Of a DNA stretch of 64,000 nt, positions 42,981-52,495 are shown piece after piece (the stretch's first letter is position 1; each line of letters begins with the position of its first letter). Below the pieces are notes generated by a model, which saw only the letters and a list, made by a program, of their open reading frames with translations, had not been told where the DNA came from and made no database searches. The DNA comes from Pirellula staleyi DSM 6068 (GTDB lineage: Bacteria; Planctomycetota; Planctomycetia; Pirellulales; Pirellulaceae), in assembly GCF_000025185.1 (NCBI RefSeq), contig NC_013720.1, positions 2,728,001 through 2,792,000 on the forward strand, in the 5' to 3' direction. The position numbers and the translations under genes were made by a program.

Positions 42981-45900
42981 ATGCCTCAGACTGATAGTTT
43001 GCATGCACCCACGGGCGCTCGATGGCAGTTTTGGATGGACGTCGGTGGCACTTTCACCGACGTCATTAGTCGCAGCCCCACCGGTGAGACCGCGCGGCGC
43101 AAAGTTCTCTCGGCTGCCACGATCAAAGGAGCCGGGCAGCTCTTCGATTCACTCACCATCGTCGACCCGGCGCGTATTGAAGTCGATCACTTCTGGGCTG
43201 GCTATCGCTGCCTGATCTTGGTGGGGGATAAACCTCCAATCGATGCTGGCCTGATTTCGTCTTCGACGAGTCGCGGAGAGCTGCGTCTCCAGCAAGCGAT
43301 TCCTCCAGAGCTCCTGAACGCGGTGAGCGACGGAAAACTACGCTACGAGATCGAGTCGCCCGAGGATTCACCCATACTCGCGATTCGCTTAACGCTGCAA
43401 CTGGCGCTCGCGGCACCGATTCCTCCCCTCGATCTTCGACTCGGAACAACGCGTGGCACCAACGCGCTGCTGACGCGTAGCGGCGCGCGAACAGCACTCC
43501 TGATTACCAAAGGCTTTCGCGACGCCCTGGCGATTGGCAACCAAAATCGACCACAGCTTTTTGCGCTACGTCCCGTCAAGCAGTTCCCCTTAACGCAAAC
43601 GATCCTGGAGATCGACGAGCGACTCGATGCGGAGGGAAATGTCCTGCAGAAGCTCGACGAGCAAGCAGCTCGCGCGATGATCGGCCTCCTGAAGCAGCAG
43701 CAAATCGAGTCGCTGGCTATCTGCCTGCTGCATGCTCACAAGAATCCGGTCCACGAACAGCGTTTGCAACTCTTTGCCGAAATGGCTGGCTTTCAAGACA
43801 TCAGTGTGTCGAGCGCCGTTTGGCCTCTCATGAAACTCATTCCACGGGGCGACACGACGGTCGTGGATGCCTATCTCGGACCTGTGATACGCAAGTATGT
43901 CGAACAGCTCCGCAGTAAACTTCCTGGTTCCCAGCTTCAGCTAATGACGTCGGCTGGTGGACTGGCCGAGAGCCGTTTTTTCCGGGGGAAAGATAGTCTT
44001 CTCTCAGGACCTGCTGGAGGAGTGATCGGTGTCGAGCGTGTGGCTCGCGCGGCTGATGTTGGCCCTGCGATTGGGTTCGACATGGGAGGGACTAGTACCG
44101 ACGTCTGCCGCAGCACCGAGGCACGCAAGCTCCGCACCGAATCGACCATTGCTGGCGTCCGCGTGAATGTTCCTCATCTTCCCATCGATACGATCGCCGC
44201 TGGTGGCGGTTCCATTTGTCGATTCGATGCGAGTCGTCTCGTGGTGGGGCCCGAGAGCGCTGGAGCACATCCAGGTCCAGCCTGCTACGGTCGCGGTGGT
44301 CCACTAACGATCACCGACTGCAATCTCGTTACCGGACGGCTTCTCGAGAATGCGTTTGCCTTTCCGCTCGACAAACCGTCGGCGCTGGCAAAGCTCGCCG
44401 CCATCGCGCAGCAAATCGAGCAACAGACAGCGCAGTGCATGTCGCTCGAGGAGATTGCCGAAGGGTTTCTCCGCATTGCGAACACAAAAATGGCAGCCGC
44501 CATTCGTCTTCTCGCGCGCGATAGTGATCTCCGCGAATTCACTCTCGTCGCGTTTGGTTCTGCTGCGGGGCAACATGCCACCAGCGTGGCTACTGAACTT
44601 GGGATGACACGTGTTCTGGTCCATCCCGACGCTGGCGTGATGAGCGCTTTGGGTATCGGTCTCGCCGATGTCGTGAAGCATCAAACGAGCGGAATCTATC
44701 GATTGTTCGCGACGATCTCCTCCGAGGAGATGCAGTCGATCTTGGTTGCGCTCGAGCAGCAGGCTATCGAGCAAGTGGTTGCCGAAGGAATTGCTCGCGA
44801 GGAGGTCGAGACGTTTCACTCGCTCGACCTGCGCTACCAAGGGACCGATCAGCCACTTCGCATTGAATCCGCTTCGCATGGCGACCGCAGTGCCGATTGG
44901 CCACTCCTGTTTGCCCACGCACATCAGCAGACATTTGGGTACGTGCAAGAGCGTCCGCTCGAAGTGGTTGCCGCGCATGTGATGGCGATCGGAAGGTCAC
45001 AGCAAGCGTTGCCTCGATCACGTCGCGCCACACCTGTAGCCGGATCTTCGTCGTCGCAGCAGCCGGTCTGGATGGGTGGAAAACAGCAAAATGTCCCTGT
45101 TTTTCAGCGATTTCAGCAGCAGGCTGGTGTGATCGTTCAGGGGCCTGCACTACTGACCGAACCACTAACGGTGGTTGTTGTGCCCGAACAATGGCAAGCA
45201 ACCATGCTGAGTGGTGGAGAGTGGCTACTCGAAGCGACTCGAGCGCCGCAGCAGCTGGAAGATCGCTCGGCAACTGCCGTGAGTGAATCGCCGATCGATC
45301 CAGTGTTGCTCGAAGTCGTGAATTTGCAGCTCGCTATTGCAGCCGAACAAATGGGGGAAGCTCTTCGCAGCACAAGCGTGAGCGTGAATGTCAAAGAGCG
45401 ACTCGATTACAGCACAGCGATCTTCGACGCCAGCGGTAATCTTGTCGCAACCGCAGCGCATATCCCGGTGCATCTGGGGGCGATGAGTGAAACGGTCAAG
45501 CAACTGCTCCTCGACTTCCCCGACCTTGCGCCGGGAGATGCCCTGATAACGAACGATCCATATCGCGGTGGCTCGCACTTGCCCGACGTCACCGTGGTGA
45601 CCCCCATTTTCGATGCATCGAATCAGCTTCAGGCCTTTGTTGCCAATCGAGCTCATCACGCTGAAATTGGGGGAATTACTCCAGGATCGATGCCCGCCTT
45701 CTCAAAGAATCTGGCCGAGGAAGGAGTATTGCTCCGTGGTCAAAAACTGATCGATCGGGGCATTTCGCAATTCGATGCCATTGCTCGCCAGCTCCGTTCG
45801 GGAAGCTATCCGACACGTGCGTTGGCTGATAATCTTGCCGACCTGCGTGCTCAAGTCGCTGCCAATCGACGGGGAGAAAAGGAGCTGCAGTCGCTGGCAG

Positions 45901-46844
45901 AGAATTGGAGTTGGCCAGTTCTATCCCGCTACTTTATGGCGCTGCAGGACTCTGCGGCGATGAAAGTTCGCGGAGCACTCGCCCAGCTTCCGCAGGGGAC
46001 GAAGCGTTTTACGGATCACCTCGATGATGGAACGCCAATCTCGGTCGCGATGACTATCGAGAACGAGTCGATTGTGATCGACTTTGCTGGGACAGGGTCT
46101 GTTTCAAGCGGAAATCTCAATGCCAATCGCGCGATTGTATCGGCCGCTGTCCTCTATGTTTTGCGACTCCTCGTTCAAGACGACTTGCCGCTGAACCAAG
46201 GGATGCTCGCTCCAGTAACCCTGCTGATTCCAGAAGGGTTACTGTCTCCGCAAGCAACCAACGCGCCGGAAACCTCGCCCGCGATCGTCGGCGGGAACGT
46301 TGAAACCTCCCAGCGCATTGTTGATGTGTTGCTAGGCGCGCTTGGCATTGCCGCAGCGAGTCAAGGGACGATGAACAATCTGCTGTTTGGAAATAGCAAG
46401 TTCGGCTACTACGAAACGATTTGTGGTGGAAGCGGTGCGACGGCCGAGGGGCCCGGCGCCGATGCGCTCCATACCCACATGACGAACACGCGGCTGACCG
46501 ACCCAGAAGTCCTCGAGCATCGTTTTCCGGTGCGACTCCATAAGTTGGCGATTCGTCGAGGGAGTGGCGGCGAAGGTGAACATCGGGGTGGTCATGGTGT
46601 GATTCGAGAGATCGAGATGCTTGAGCCTCTGACGGTTTCACTCGTCACACAGCGTCGCGGTCCCTATGCGCCGTATGGTACTGCGGGTGGCATGCCTGGA
46701 GCGTTAGGCAAAAATCTCGTGATTCGCCGAGACGGCCAAGCTGCCGAACTGCCAAGCAGTGTAACCCTCGAACTCGAAGCGGGGGATCGACTGCGCATCG
46801 AAACTCCGGGGGGCGGCGGCTGGGGTGCACCGACACCAGACTAA
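42981..46844 (+). CDS. Fused 5-oxoprolinase / hydantoinase (HyuA-HyuB)
   Basis: The 1287-residue protein joins both halves of the ATP-dependent 5-oxoprolinase/hydantoinase family. The HyuA half (about 16-690) starts with the ATPase motif DVGGTFTD (20-27) and has [10 protein letters not shown] and [13 protein letters not shown]. The HyuB half (about 769-1283) starts [23 protein letters not shown] and has [21 protein letters not shown] and [13 protein letters not shown]. The family opens 5-oxoproline to glutamate or hydantoins to carbamoyl amino acids in the cytoplasm. The length matches eukaryotic-type fused enzymes. Its stop overlaps the converging cyanophycinase-like stop by 4 bp. Confidence 0.92.
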   Translation: MPQTDSLHAPTGARWQFWMDVGGTFTDVISRSPTGETARRKVLSAATIKGAGQLFDSLTIVDPARIEVDHFWAGYRCLILVGDKPPIDAGLISSSTSRGELRLQQAIPPELLNAVSDGKLRYEIESPEDSPILAIRLTLQLALAAPIPPLDLRLGTTRGTNALLTRSGARTALLITKGFRDALAIGNQNRPQLFALRPVKQFPLTQTILEIDERLDAEGNVLQKLDEQAARAMIGLLKQQQIESLAICLLHAHKNPVHEQRLQLFAEMAGFQDISVSSAVWPLMKLIPRGDTTVVDAYLGPVIRKYVEQLRSKLPGSQLQLMTSAGGLAESRFFRGKDSLLSGPAGGVIGVERVARAADVGPAIGFDMGGTSTDVCRSTEARKLRTESTIAGVRVNVPHLPIDTIAAGGGSICRFDASRLVVGPESAGAHPGPACYGRGGPLTITDCNLVTGRLLENAFAFPLDKPSALAKLAAIAQQIEQQTAQCMSLEEIAEGFLRIANTKMAAAIRLLARDSDLREFTLVAFGSAAGQHATSVATELGMTRVLVHPDAGVMSALGIGLADVVKHQTSGIYRLFATISSEEMQSILVALEQQAIEQVVAEGIAREEVETFHSLDLRYQGTDQPLRIESASHGDRSADWPLLFAHAHQQTFGYVQERPLEVVAAHVMAIGRSQQALPRSRRATPVAGSSSSQQPVWMGGKQQNVPVFQRFQQQAGVIVQGPALLTEPLTVVVVPEQWQATMLSGGEWLLEATRAPQQLEDRSATAVSESPIDPVLLEVVNLQLAIAAEQMGEALRSTSVSVNVKERLDYSTAIFDASGNLVATAAHIPVHLGAMSETVKQLLLDFPDLAPGDALITNDPYRGGSHLPDVTVVTPIFDASNQLQAFVANRAHHAEIGGITPGSMPAFSKNLAEEGVLLRGQKLIDRGISQFDAIARQLRSGSYPTRALADNLADLRAQVAANRRGEKELQSLAENWSWPVLSRYFMALQDSAAMKVRGALAQLPQGTKRFTDHLDDGTPISVAMTIENESIVIDFAGTGSVSSGNLNANRAIVSAAVLYVLRLLVQDDLPLNQGMLAPVTLLIPEGLLSPQATNAPETSPAIVGGNVETSQRIVDVLLGALGIAAASQGTMNNLLFGNSKFGYYETICGGSGATAEGPGADALHTHMTNTRLTDPEVLEHRFPVRLHKLAIRRGSGGEGEHRGGHGVIREIEMLEPLTVSLVTQRRGPYAPYGTAGGMPGALGKNLVIRRDGQAAELPSSVTLELEAGDRLRIETPGGGGWGAPTPD

Positions 46845-48460
46845 TTGGTAGCGGCTGGTTCTTTCTTTGCGTCGCCGCTCGAAGTTTCAGCGGCCGGCTC
46901 CTCTGTTCGCGACGTGCGGACGAGTTTTCGCTCGACAAGATCAACTACATCGCCTGCCTTGAAACGCTGGTAATCATCGAGCGTGACCTCGCGATCCTTA
47001 GGTGCCGCGAGCAAATGAAACGCTCCTTTCCCCAGCACCTCTGCTTCGCGCTTGGTGACAGCAATCGCCGTCGCTTCATCGAGACCAATGCCGGTCAGCT
47101 GCGGAAATGTTTTGATGACCCCAAGTAAATCAGTTTCCCGTTTTCGCTCGGCAAAGTGCTGGTCGATCACCGTTCCTGGTAGGAACTTAAATCCCTCCTC
47201 ATATCCTTCCGACATCATCTCGAAATTGCCAAGCGGGCTACCTCGACTCAAATACTCTCCTTGAATGGTTGCCCCTGCGCTGCTTCCACCGATCACACCA
47301 CCACGCTCGAGCACGGCATGAAACAGTTCATAAGCCCGCGTGTTCTCATAGGTGTCGACAAATCGCCATTGTCGTCCACCACCAAACCAAACACCTTTGG
47401 CTTCGCGAAGTACTTCAGCAAACTTGTCGCTGTTGACATCCTCGAGTTCGTACTCCGGCATCACGCGAACATTCTTTGCACCGAAACGTTTGAAAAAGTT
47501 CCCTTCGGACGGCGAGACCTCTTGGGGCGGAACCGCTGTCGGAAGGACGACAATCAAACCATCCGGCCCCCCGGCAAGTTCGATGAACTTCTCCGTAATC
47601 TCCTTGGGCATGCCACCTCCACCCACGATCACGAGCGATCCATGTTTCACTTCGGGGGTTGCTAATTGGGCAGGGAGTTTTTCGCCACGTTGCCTCCTCT
47701 GTGCTGCGCGAGCCAGGGCCACCAAATCATGCTGCTTCCCTGGTTGCAGTATCGTTATGCGATCATTTTCCCCGGGAAAACCTGAGGAAAAAATCGCAAG
47801 TGGTTCGCCTCCCAGGTTCACGATGCTGCGCTGCGAAATCGCGAGGACCGTGGTCGGTTGGAAGACGAATTGCAGCAACTTTTGAGCATCGCGCTTGGGG
47901 ATCTCGACGTTGGACAATTCTTTGTACGATCGAACGAACGCAAACTGCACGTGAGGGACGAGTGATGGTCGTGTGGGGGGCGAAAATTGCTCGATCAACC
48001 AAGGTGCTGCACTACCGCTAACGGAGATCACGCAGTCACTAGCAAGTTTGGATTCGAGCAACGCAGCTAACTTAGAATCTGCCGCAAGTTGGGGTAGCGG
48101 AGTTTTGGTACTTGCTGAAACCCAAATGCCAGTGGCATCCCGCAAGGTGTCCAGAGCCGAGGTCTCTTCAAGCTTCTCAAGCCCGCCTACAGCAAGCTCG
48201 GTAACAGAATCAACTTCCAAAGCGGGGACTTTGAGCGAGTTGGCATCGCCGATCTTGATTGCCACGATCTTGGTGTTCTTCCCACGAGCACGGCGGAGAA
48301 AGTAACGATTCTGATCGGGAATCAAGTCATCGGAGGGATTGATCACCAGTTCGCAGCGAGCGCCCCGTGGATCAATTCGAAGAGGTGCCTCTTCGCCGAG
48401 CAAAGAGTTCGCGGGGAGCATCGAAAGCGCGACTACCAGCGAAAGTGAGAGTGGCCTCAA
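46841..48460 (-). CDS. Cyanophycinase-like peptidase S51, tandem fold
   Basis: The 539-residue protein has a signal peptide (LSLSLVVALSMLPANSLLG). The peptidase S51 domain (about 266-475) has VIVGGGGMPKEI, a GVWFGGGRQWR strand, the nucleophile GGSSAGATIQG (Ser near 394) and GLDEATAIAV. S51 enzymes cleave cyanophycin or Asp-containing dipeptides. The first 260 residues look like a degenerate copy of the same fold: GIWVSAS and VISVSGSAAPWL parallel GVWFGGG and VIGGSSAGATI, but the Ser motif is lost. The start chosen is TTG 48460 with GGGAG upstream; TTG 48487 is possible. It lies 30 bp after the protease gene, probably the same operon. Confidence 0.78.
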   Translation of the reverse strand: MRPLSLSLVVALSMLPANSLLGEEAPLRIDPRGARCELVINPSDDLIPDQNRYFLRRARGKNTKIVAIKIGDANSLKVPALEVDSVTELAVGGLEKLEETSALDTLRDATGIWVSASTKTPLPQLAADSKLAALLESKLASDCVISVSGSAAPWLIEQFSPPTRPSLVPHVQFAFVRSYKELSNVEIPKRDAQKLLQFVFQPTTVLAISQRSIVNLGGEPLAIFSSGFPGENDRITILQPGKQHDLVALARAAQRRQRGEKLPAQLATPEVKHGSLVIVGGGGMPKEITEKFIELAGGPDGLIVVLPTAVPPQEVSPSEGNFFKRFGAKNVRVMPEYELEDVNSDKFAEVLREAKGVWFGGGRQWRFVDTYENTRAYELFHAVLERGGVIGGSSAGATIQGEYLSRGSPLGNFEMMSEGYEEGFKFLPGTVIDQHFAERKRETDLLGVIKTFPQLTGIGLDEATAIAVTKREAEVLGKGAFHLLAAPKDREVTLDDYQRFKAGDVVDLVERKLVRTSRTEEPAAETSSGDAKKEPAATN

Positions 48461-48490
48461 TGCAATTCTCCCTGGAACTGTTTTCAAACT

Positions 48491-49561
48491 TCAGAACCAA
48501 GCACGGGGTGCGAAGCAGAGGATCGGAATGGCAAGCGAAAGGAGTCCGATCAGCCAACGATGCCAGCCCATCGCCACGCTGTCGTCGCTCGAGGGGGGAT
48601 GGTCGGTTCCCAGCATCAAAACCAGAATCGCCATCAGCATCCACTGGAACTGCAGCGTGTACGAAATGTAGGCGAAGACCAGCACCATGAAGATCCGTGC
48701 GATCCAGTGGGCATAGCGGCCAAACAATCCGTATGTCACGTGGCCGCCATCGAGTTGACTCACCGGCATCATGTTGAGTCCAGTGAAAAACAGCCCGGCC
48801 CAGCCCGCCATGAAAAATGGATTCACCTGGCCTATCGATACGCTTGTCACCTGCTCGGTCGCCTCCGTCGTAGCGGTGATCATCCAGCGTGCAGCTAGTG
48901 GAAGATCGAGGTTCACACCTCCGCTTGGTGGCTGCTGGAGGTCGAGGTTTTGAGAACCGTACCATAAGATCGGTAGCGCCACGATGAGCCCCGCGATGGG
49001 CCCCGCGAGTCCAAGATCAAATATCTCGCGACGATTAGCACGGTGCGCTTCGAGGGCGATCACAGCCCCCATCGTTCCAATCGGAGCGATCGGCATGGGG
49101 ATGAAAAAGGGGAGCGACGCGCGAATACGGTAGTAAACCGCGAACGCGAAATGTCCCATTTCGTGCGTGAAAAGAATGCCGAGCATGCAGAGCATGTAGA
49201 TCAGGCCGTCGTCCCAATGGGCCAGCACAGCCCGGCGTACTGGCGTCAGGTCCATCCCCTCGATGGGACGCCCGGTCATCGTATCCACAAAGCATCTGGC
49301 GATCGTCTCTTGGGGCATCCAGCGTGTCGTACCTGCAAAAAAAGTCGACACGCAGGTGAGCAGGAACAAGATGATCGGAAGTCGCAGGCGAACCGGTCGC
49401 GTCGGAGCGGAGCGTTTGGAGTTTGTTGCGTACTCAACGCCATCTTCTACCGCGAGTTCTGCCGAAGTTGCGGGAGAACTGGGCGCAAGAGATGTTTCCG
49501 CCTCACCCGTGGGTGGAGTTTCGTCTTGAACTTCGGTGCTGCTCGAGAGCGATTTCATCAT
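48491..49561 (-). CDS. Membrane metalloprotease, M50 (site-2 protease-like)
   Basis: The 356-residue protein has a soluble, Ser/Ala-rich N-terminal tail (1-58) and then several membrane helices. The M50 zinc motif HEMGH is at 133-137 in ILFTHEMGHFAF, and the third ligand region is LNMMPVSQLDGGH (near 256-268). A PMPIAPIGTMG loop between them is typical of the EGY1/M50-like group. Such proteases cut membrane-spanning substrates. ATG 49561 gives a plausible start; the longer upstream frame begins at TTG. It is followed 30 bp later by the cyanophycinase-like gene. Confidence 0.85.
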   Translation of the reverse strand: MMKSLSSSTEVQDETPPTGEAETSLAPSSPATSAELAVEDGVEYATNSKRSAPTRPVRLRLPIILFLLTCVSTFFAGTTRWMPQETIARCFVDTMTGRPIEGMDLTPVRRAVLAHWDDGLIYMLCMLGILFTHEMGHFAFAVYYRIRASLPFFIPMPIAPIGTMGAVIALEAHRANRREIFDLGLAGPIAGLIVALPILWYGSQNLDLQQPPSGGVNLDLPLAARWMITATTEATEQVTSVSIGQVNPFFMAGWAGLFFTGLNMMPVSQLDGGHVTYGLFGRYAHWIARIFMVLVFAYISYTLQFQWMLMAILVLMLGTDHPPSSDDSVAMGWHRWLIGLLSLAIPILCFAPRAWF

Positions 49562-49623
49562 TGCACCATACCACGCTGGCAATGGTTGGTGCCATCGGGG
49601 AGGAGGCTTCGGAGGGGGCAATA

Positions 49624-50439
49624 CTAGTGGGTTACGCCCCAGAGTTTTTCAAACAGCGTGAGGAGAATCTCAAAGCAGATGAGGCCGACAATATACCACT
49701 CCACACGATGCGACCGGCCCGTTTGGAGGAGTTCGAGGGCCGTTTGTACGGTCCGAGAGATGAGTTCGAGTTTGCGATTCACCGCTTTGGCTCGCTCTAC
49801 CAGTTCGAATTCATCGCGGACTCGAAGAAACAGCCGCTCGAGCGTGGGATGGTCCCACAAGAGTTCGGGGGTGTCGTCGAGTTGCAGACGCCCGACCATT
49901 TGCTGCTCCATCAGCAGCGTACTTCCCAGATGCTTTAGAAGTTCGCTCGCCGCTTTGCCACTAAGGCCTTGCGTATCGAGGTTGGCGGCAAAAGGCTCGA
50001 TGCGGTCGAACGTCTGACTAACGATTTGCTCGTAGCGGGCCAGGACCACGCTTTTACAGAGGACGTCGGCCACGATTTGCAGTCGTTCGGCGGAAGCATC
50101 TTTCAGCAGAACGCAGCTTCCTTCCATCAACTCTTTCGCATCGGGATCGATACGAACTTGGAGCGTTTCTCGTTCTCGGTCGCTACTGGGGTTTTGGACG
50201 CGCGGCTGAAGCTCGCGCAGGAAGGCATCTTCTTCGAGCGGTTTAACATCAAACAGGCAAAGAGCGCCGTACCGAAACAGTACCGCAGCGCCGCCACCTC
50301 GTACGGAAAGAACGAGCGGACCGCCGGCATAACGCTGCTGACTTCCGAGGGCCCGCAGATCGATCCGATCGCCCATCAAGATTGCGTTGGCCGAGAACTC
50401 CGAGGTTCCGCTTGCCAAAAGTAGTTCGCCCGCATCCAT
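49624..50439 (-). CDS. RMD1/DUF155 family protein
   Basis: The 271-residue protein matches the RMD1/sif2/YagE (DUF155) family: a YGALCLFDV strand after a beta-rich N-terminus, a helical region with VLARYEQIVSQTFDRIEPFA, the conserved DEFELVERAKAVNRKLELI, and a C-terminal helix WYIVGLICFEILLTLFE (about 245-262). Eukaryotic members sit in mitochondria and affect translation or meiosis; the bacterial role is not known. It is separated from rpoD by a strong hairpin, and ends 63 bp before the protease start, so it may head that operon. Confidence 0.85.
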   Translation of the reverse strand: MDAGELLLASGTSEFSANAILMGDRIDLRALGSQQRYAGGPLVLSVRGGGAAVLFRYGALCLFDVKPLEEDAFLRELQPRVQNPSSDRERETLQVRIDPDAKELMEGSCVLLKDASAERLQIVADVLCKSVVLARYEQIVSQTFDRIEPFAANLDTQGLSGKAASELLKHLGSTLLMEQQMVGRLQLDDTPELLWDHPTLERLFLRVRDEFELVERAKAVNRKLELISRTVQTALELLQTGRSHRVEWYIVGLICFEILLTLFEKLWGVTH

Positions 50440-50471
50440 CGAGTGGTCCCAGCCAAGGTGTCATGCGTTGA

Positions 50472-50500
50472 GTTTAGCCGAGAGATTCTCTCGGCCAAAC
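50472..50500 (-). terminator. 13-bp hairpin after rpoD, no U-tract
   Basis: On the minus strand GTTTGGCCGAGAG pairs with CTCTCGGCTAAAC around a 3-nt loop, all paired with one G-U wobble. It is 38 bp past the rpoD stop and 33 bp before the DUF155 start. Strength and position point to rpoD termination even without a U-tract. Confidence 0.65.
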
Positions 50501-50537
50501 AATTCTATCGCATGGGAGGCTGAAGTGACTCCGTGGA

Positions 50538-52175
50538 TTACATCAAGGAATCGGCCGGGCTGTTTTCTACGATAGGCATCGTATAGCCATCGAGGAAACT
50601 GGTGAGCGAACGATTGCGGTAAGGCTGCTGCAGCTTACGAACCGCCTTGGTTTCGATTTGACGCACCCGTTCGCGAGTGACAGAGAAGATCTTGCCAACC
50701 TCTTCGAGGGTGTAAGCGTAGCCATCAGTCAGGCCGTAGCGGAGACGAAGGATTTCCCGTTCGCGGTAGTTCAGCCCCTGCATCGCCTCTTCGATTTGGT
50801 GTTTCAGGGCCTGCTGGTGGGTGTCGTAGAGGGGATCCTCTTCGCGATGATCAGCCAGAAACTCACCGAAGTAACTGTCGTCGTGATCACCCACAGGCTG
50901 GTCGAGCGACAGTGGCTGGCGGGCCATTTTGAGCACGCAGCGAGCATCGTCGAGCGTCAGGCCGGCTACGCGAGCCACTTCTTCTGGCGTCGGTTCGCGG
51001 CCGAGCTCTTGTACCAATTGACGAGTGACAGCCCGCACTTTGCTCATCGTGTCGATCATGTGGACCGGCACACGGATGGTGCGGCTTTGATCGGCGATAG
51101 CGCGGGTGATTGCTTGGCGAATCCACCAGGTGGCGTAGGTCGAAAACTTATAGCCGCGAGCATATTCAAACTTATCAACCGCTCGCATCAGGCCGGTGTT
51201 TCCTTCCTGAATCAGATCGAGGAACGAGAGGCCGCGATTGCGATACTTTTTGGCGATCGAAACGACTAGACGCAAGTTGCCCGCCGAGAGGACTCGCTTA
51301 GCAGCGTCGTAGTTCTCGCGATATTCGTTGGTCCGCACGATCCGGCGCTTCAAGGTGGCTGGCGTTTCGAGCGTAATTCGCATCAGGTGTACCAGCTCCT
51401 TGCGAAGCTGCTGGGCGGTGCGTCCCCCCGAGACGCCGTGGATATTGGCTTCCCGGATTTGGCTGCGAAGGGTCTTCATCCGGCCAAGGATATCGCTCAA
51501 CTTGTCGAACAGCGGCTGCAAGCGGTTGTTTCGCAGGTTCATCTCTTCGACGAGACGGACGCACTTGTTCCGGCGACGAACGAGTCGCTTCCAGGCATCG
51601 CGACGCTCGTGCATCGGCTTGCTGCGGCTGATCGAGATGTTGTAGTCGGCGATGTTGGCCGAGAGGAGATGGCGAAGCGTCGAAAGGTTCGGCCAGATCC
51701 GTTTCATGATCCGCTTCTTCTCCGACGTATTAGTGACCGACACCTCGATGGTGCGATCGAGGCGGAGCTGTCCATCACGCACACGTTCGAGCAATTCGAC
51801 AGCACCCTGCAGGACATAGTCCGTAGCGAGCATGCTGTGACGGAACTTCAGGCGGGTCGCTTCGATGGTGCGAGCCGAGTCGATTTCCTGGGTGCGGTTG
51901 AGGAGAGGAATCTGCCCCATCTGCATCAGGTACATCCGAACCGGATCATCGGTGGCGTCGACGCTTTCGAGTTCGTCGCCATGTTCGCTGGCCACTTCCA
52001 CATCGACTTCGATTTCGTCGATCTCTACATCGACTTCGGCGAAGGCGTCCAGTTCGAACTCGTCATGAGTGCCGATGCGATCTTCGCTACCCACATCGCT
52101 CGACGAAGGCTTGGCAGGAGCCGTCCCTTTGCGAGAGTGAGATGGAGCGGTTGGTTTGCGGATGCCCTTAGCCAT
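50538..52175 (-). CDS. rpoD: Primary sigma factor RpoD (SigA)
   Basis: The 545-residue protein is a group 1 sigma-70. An acidic N-terminal stretch (about 40-75) precedes region 1.2 ([18 protein letters not shown]). A 150-residue non-conserved insert follows, then region 2 ([26 protein letters not shown] and [17 protein letters not shown]), region 3 and region 4.2 ([20 protein letters not shown]). The tail continues about 15 residues beyond the usual SFLDG end. It recognises housekeeping promoters. An unusual pair of perfect dyads lies upstream (52326-52373). The ATG opens MAKGIRKP. Confidence 0.95.
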   Translation of the reverse strand: MAKGIRKPTAPSHSRKGTAPAKPSSSDVGSEDRIGTHDEFELDAFAEVDVEIDEIEVDVEVASEHGDELESVDATDDPVRMYLMQMGQIPLLNRTQEIDSARTIEATRLKFRHSMLATDYVLQGAVELLERVRDGQLRLDRTIEVSVTNTSEKKRIMKRIWPNLSTLRHLLSANIADYNISISRSKPMHERRDAWKRLVRRRNKCVRLVEEMNLRNNRLQPLFDKLSDILGRMKTLRSQIREANIHGVSGGRTAQQLRKELVHLMRITLETPATLKRRIVRTNEYRENYDAAKRVLSAGNLRLVVSIAKKYRNRGLSFLDLIQEGNTGLMRAVDKFEYARGYKFSTYATWWIRQAITRAIADQSRTIRVPVHMIDTMSKVRAVTRQLVQELGREPTPEEVARVAGLTLDDARCVLKMARQPLSLDQPVGDHDDSYFGEFLADHREEDPLYDTHQQALKHQIEEAMQGLNYREREILRLRYGLTDGYAYTLEEVGKIFSVTRERVRQIETKAVRKLQQPYRNRSLTSFLDGYTMPIVENSPADSLM

Positions 52176-52495
52176 GTTGCGAAGTCCTTGCTTGACGTGT
52201 GGGTTCCGCCTCGAAGCAGGTGATTGGTCGAGGCGATGGACTTAACGTTTTGCAAGGATGATGCCAGAGCTGTTGGCAAGATTACGCAATTCACTGTAAG
52301 TGATTGTCGTGAATAGCTTTGCAGTAGTTTTGAAGAAACTCTTCAAAACTTTTTGCGTTGCGAGAAGGCAACGAGCGTGGTGAGCGCACCGCATGATGCT
52401 GGTGGGGATGTGCAATGCGTAGCGGAAATTCCGCTGCCAAACGCTGCCCGACCGCTGGTGCATTGGTCTGAGATTAGTTGCCGCGATCACGATTG
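52176..52495. other. rpoD upstream region
   Basis: This 320-bp region separates the barrel gene from rpoD, both on the minus strand, so it should hold the rpoD promoter. Beside the two dyads listed separately, TCACT/AGTGA with a 3-bp centre lies nearer rpoD, in the stretch AATTCACTGTAAGTGATT. No confident -35/-10 pair was assigned. Confidence 0.5.
52326..52373. repeat. Two adjacent perfect inverted repeats upstream of rpoD
   Basis: AGTTTTGAAGA (52326-52336) and TCTTCAAAACT (52340-52350) are perfect 11-bp complements around AAC. Six bases further, CGTTGC (52356-52361) and GCAACG (52368-52373) form a 6-bp stem. They lie about 150 bp before rpoD and 123-146 bp after the barrel gene. They may be terminator(s) of the barrel gene or an operator for rpoD; the AT-rich 25-bp dyad with 3-bp centre looks like a dimer-binding site. 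Confidence 0.55.
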
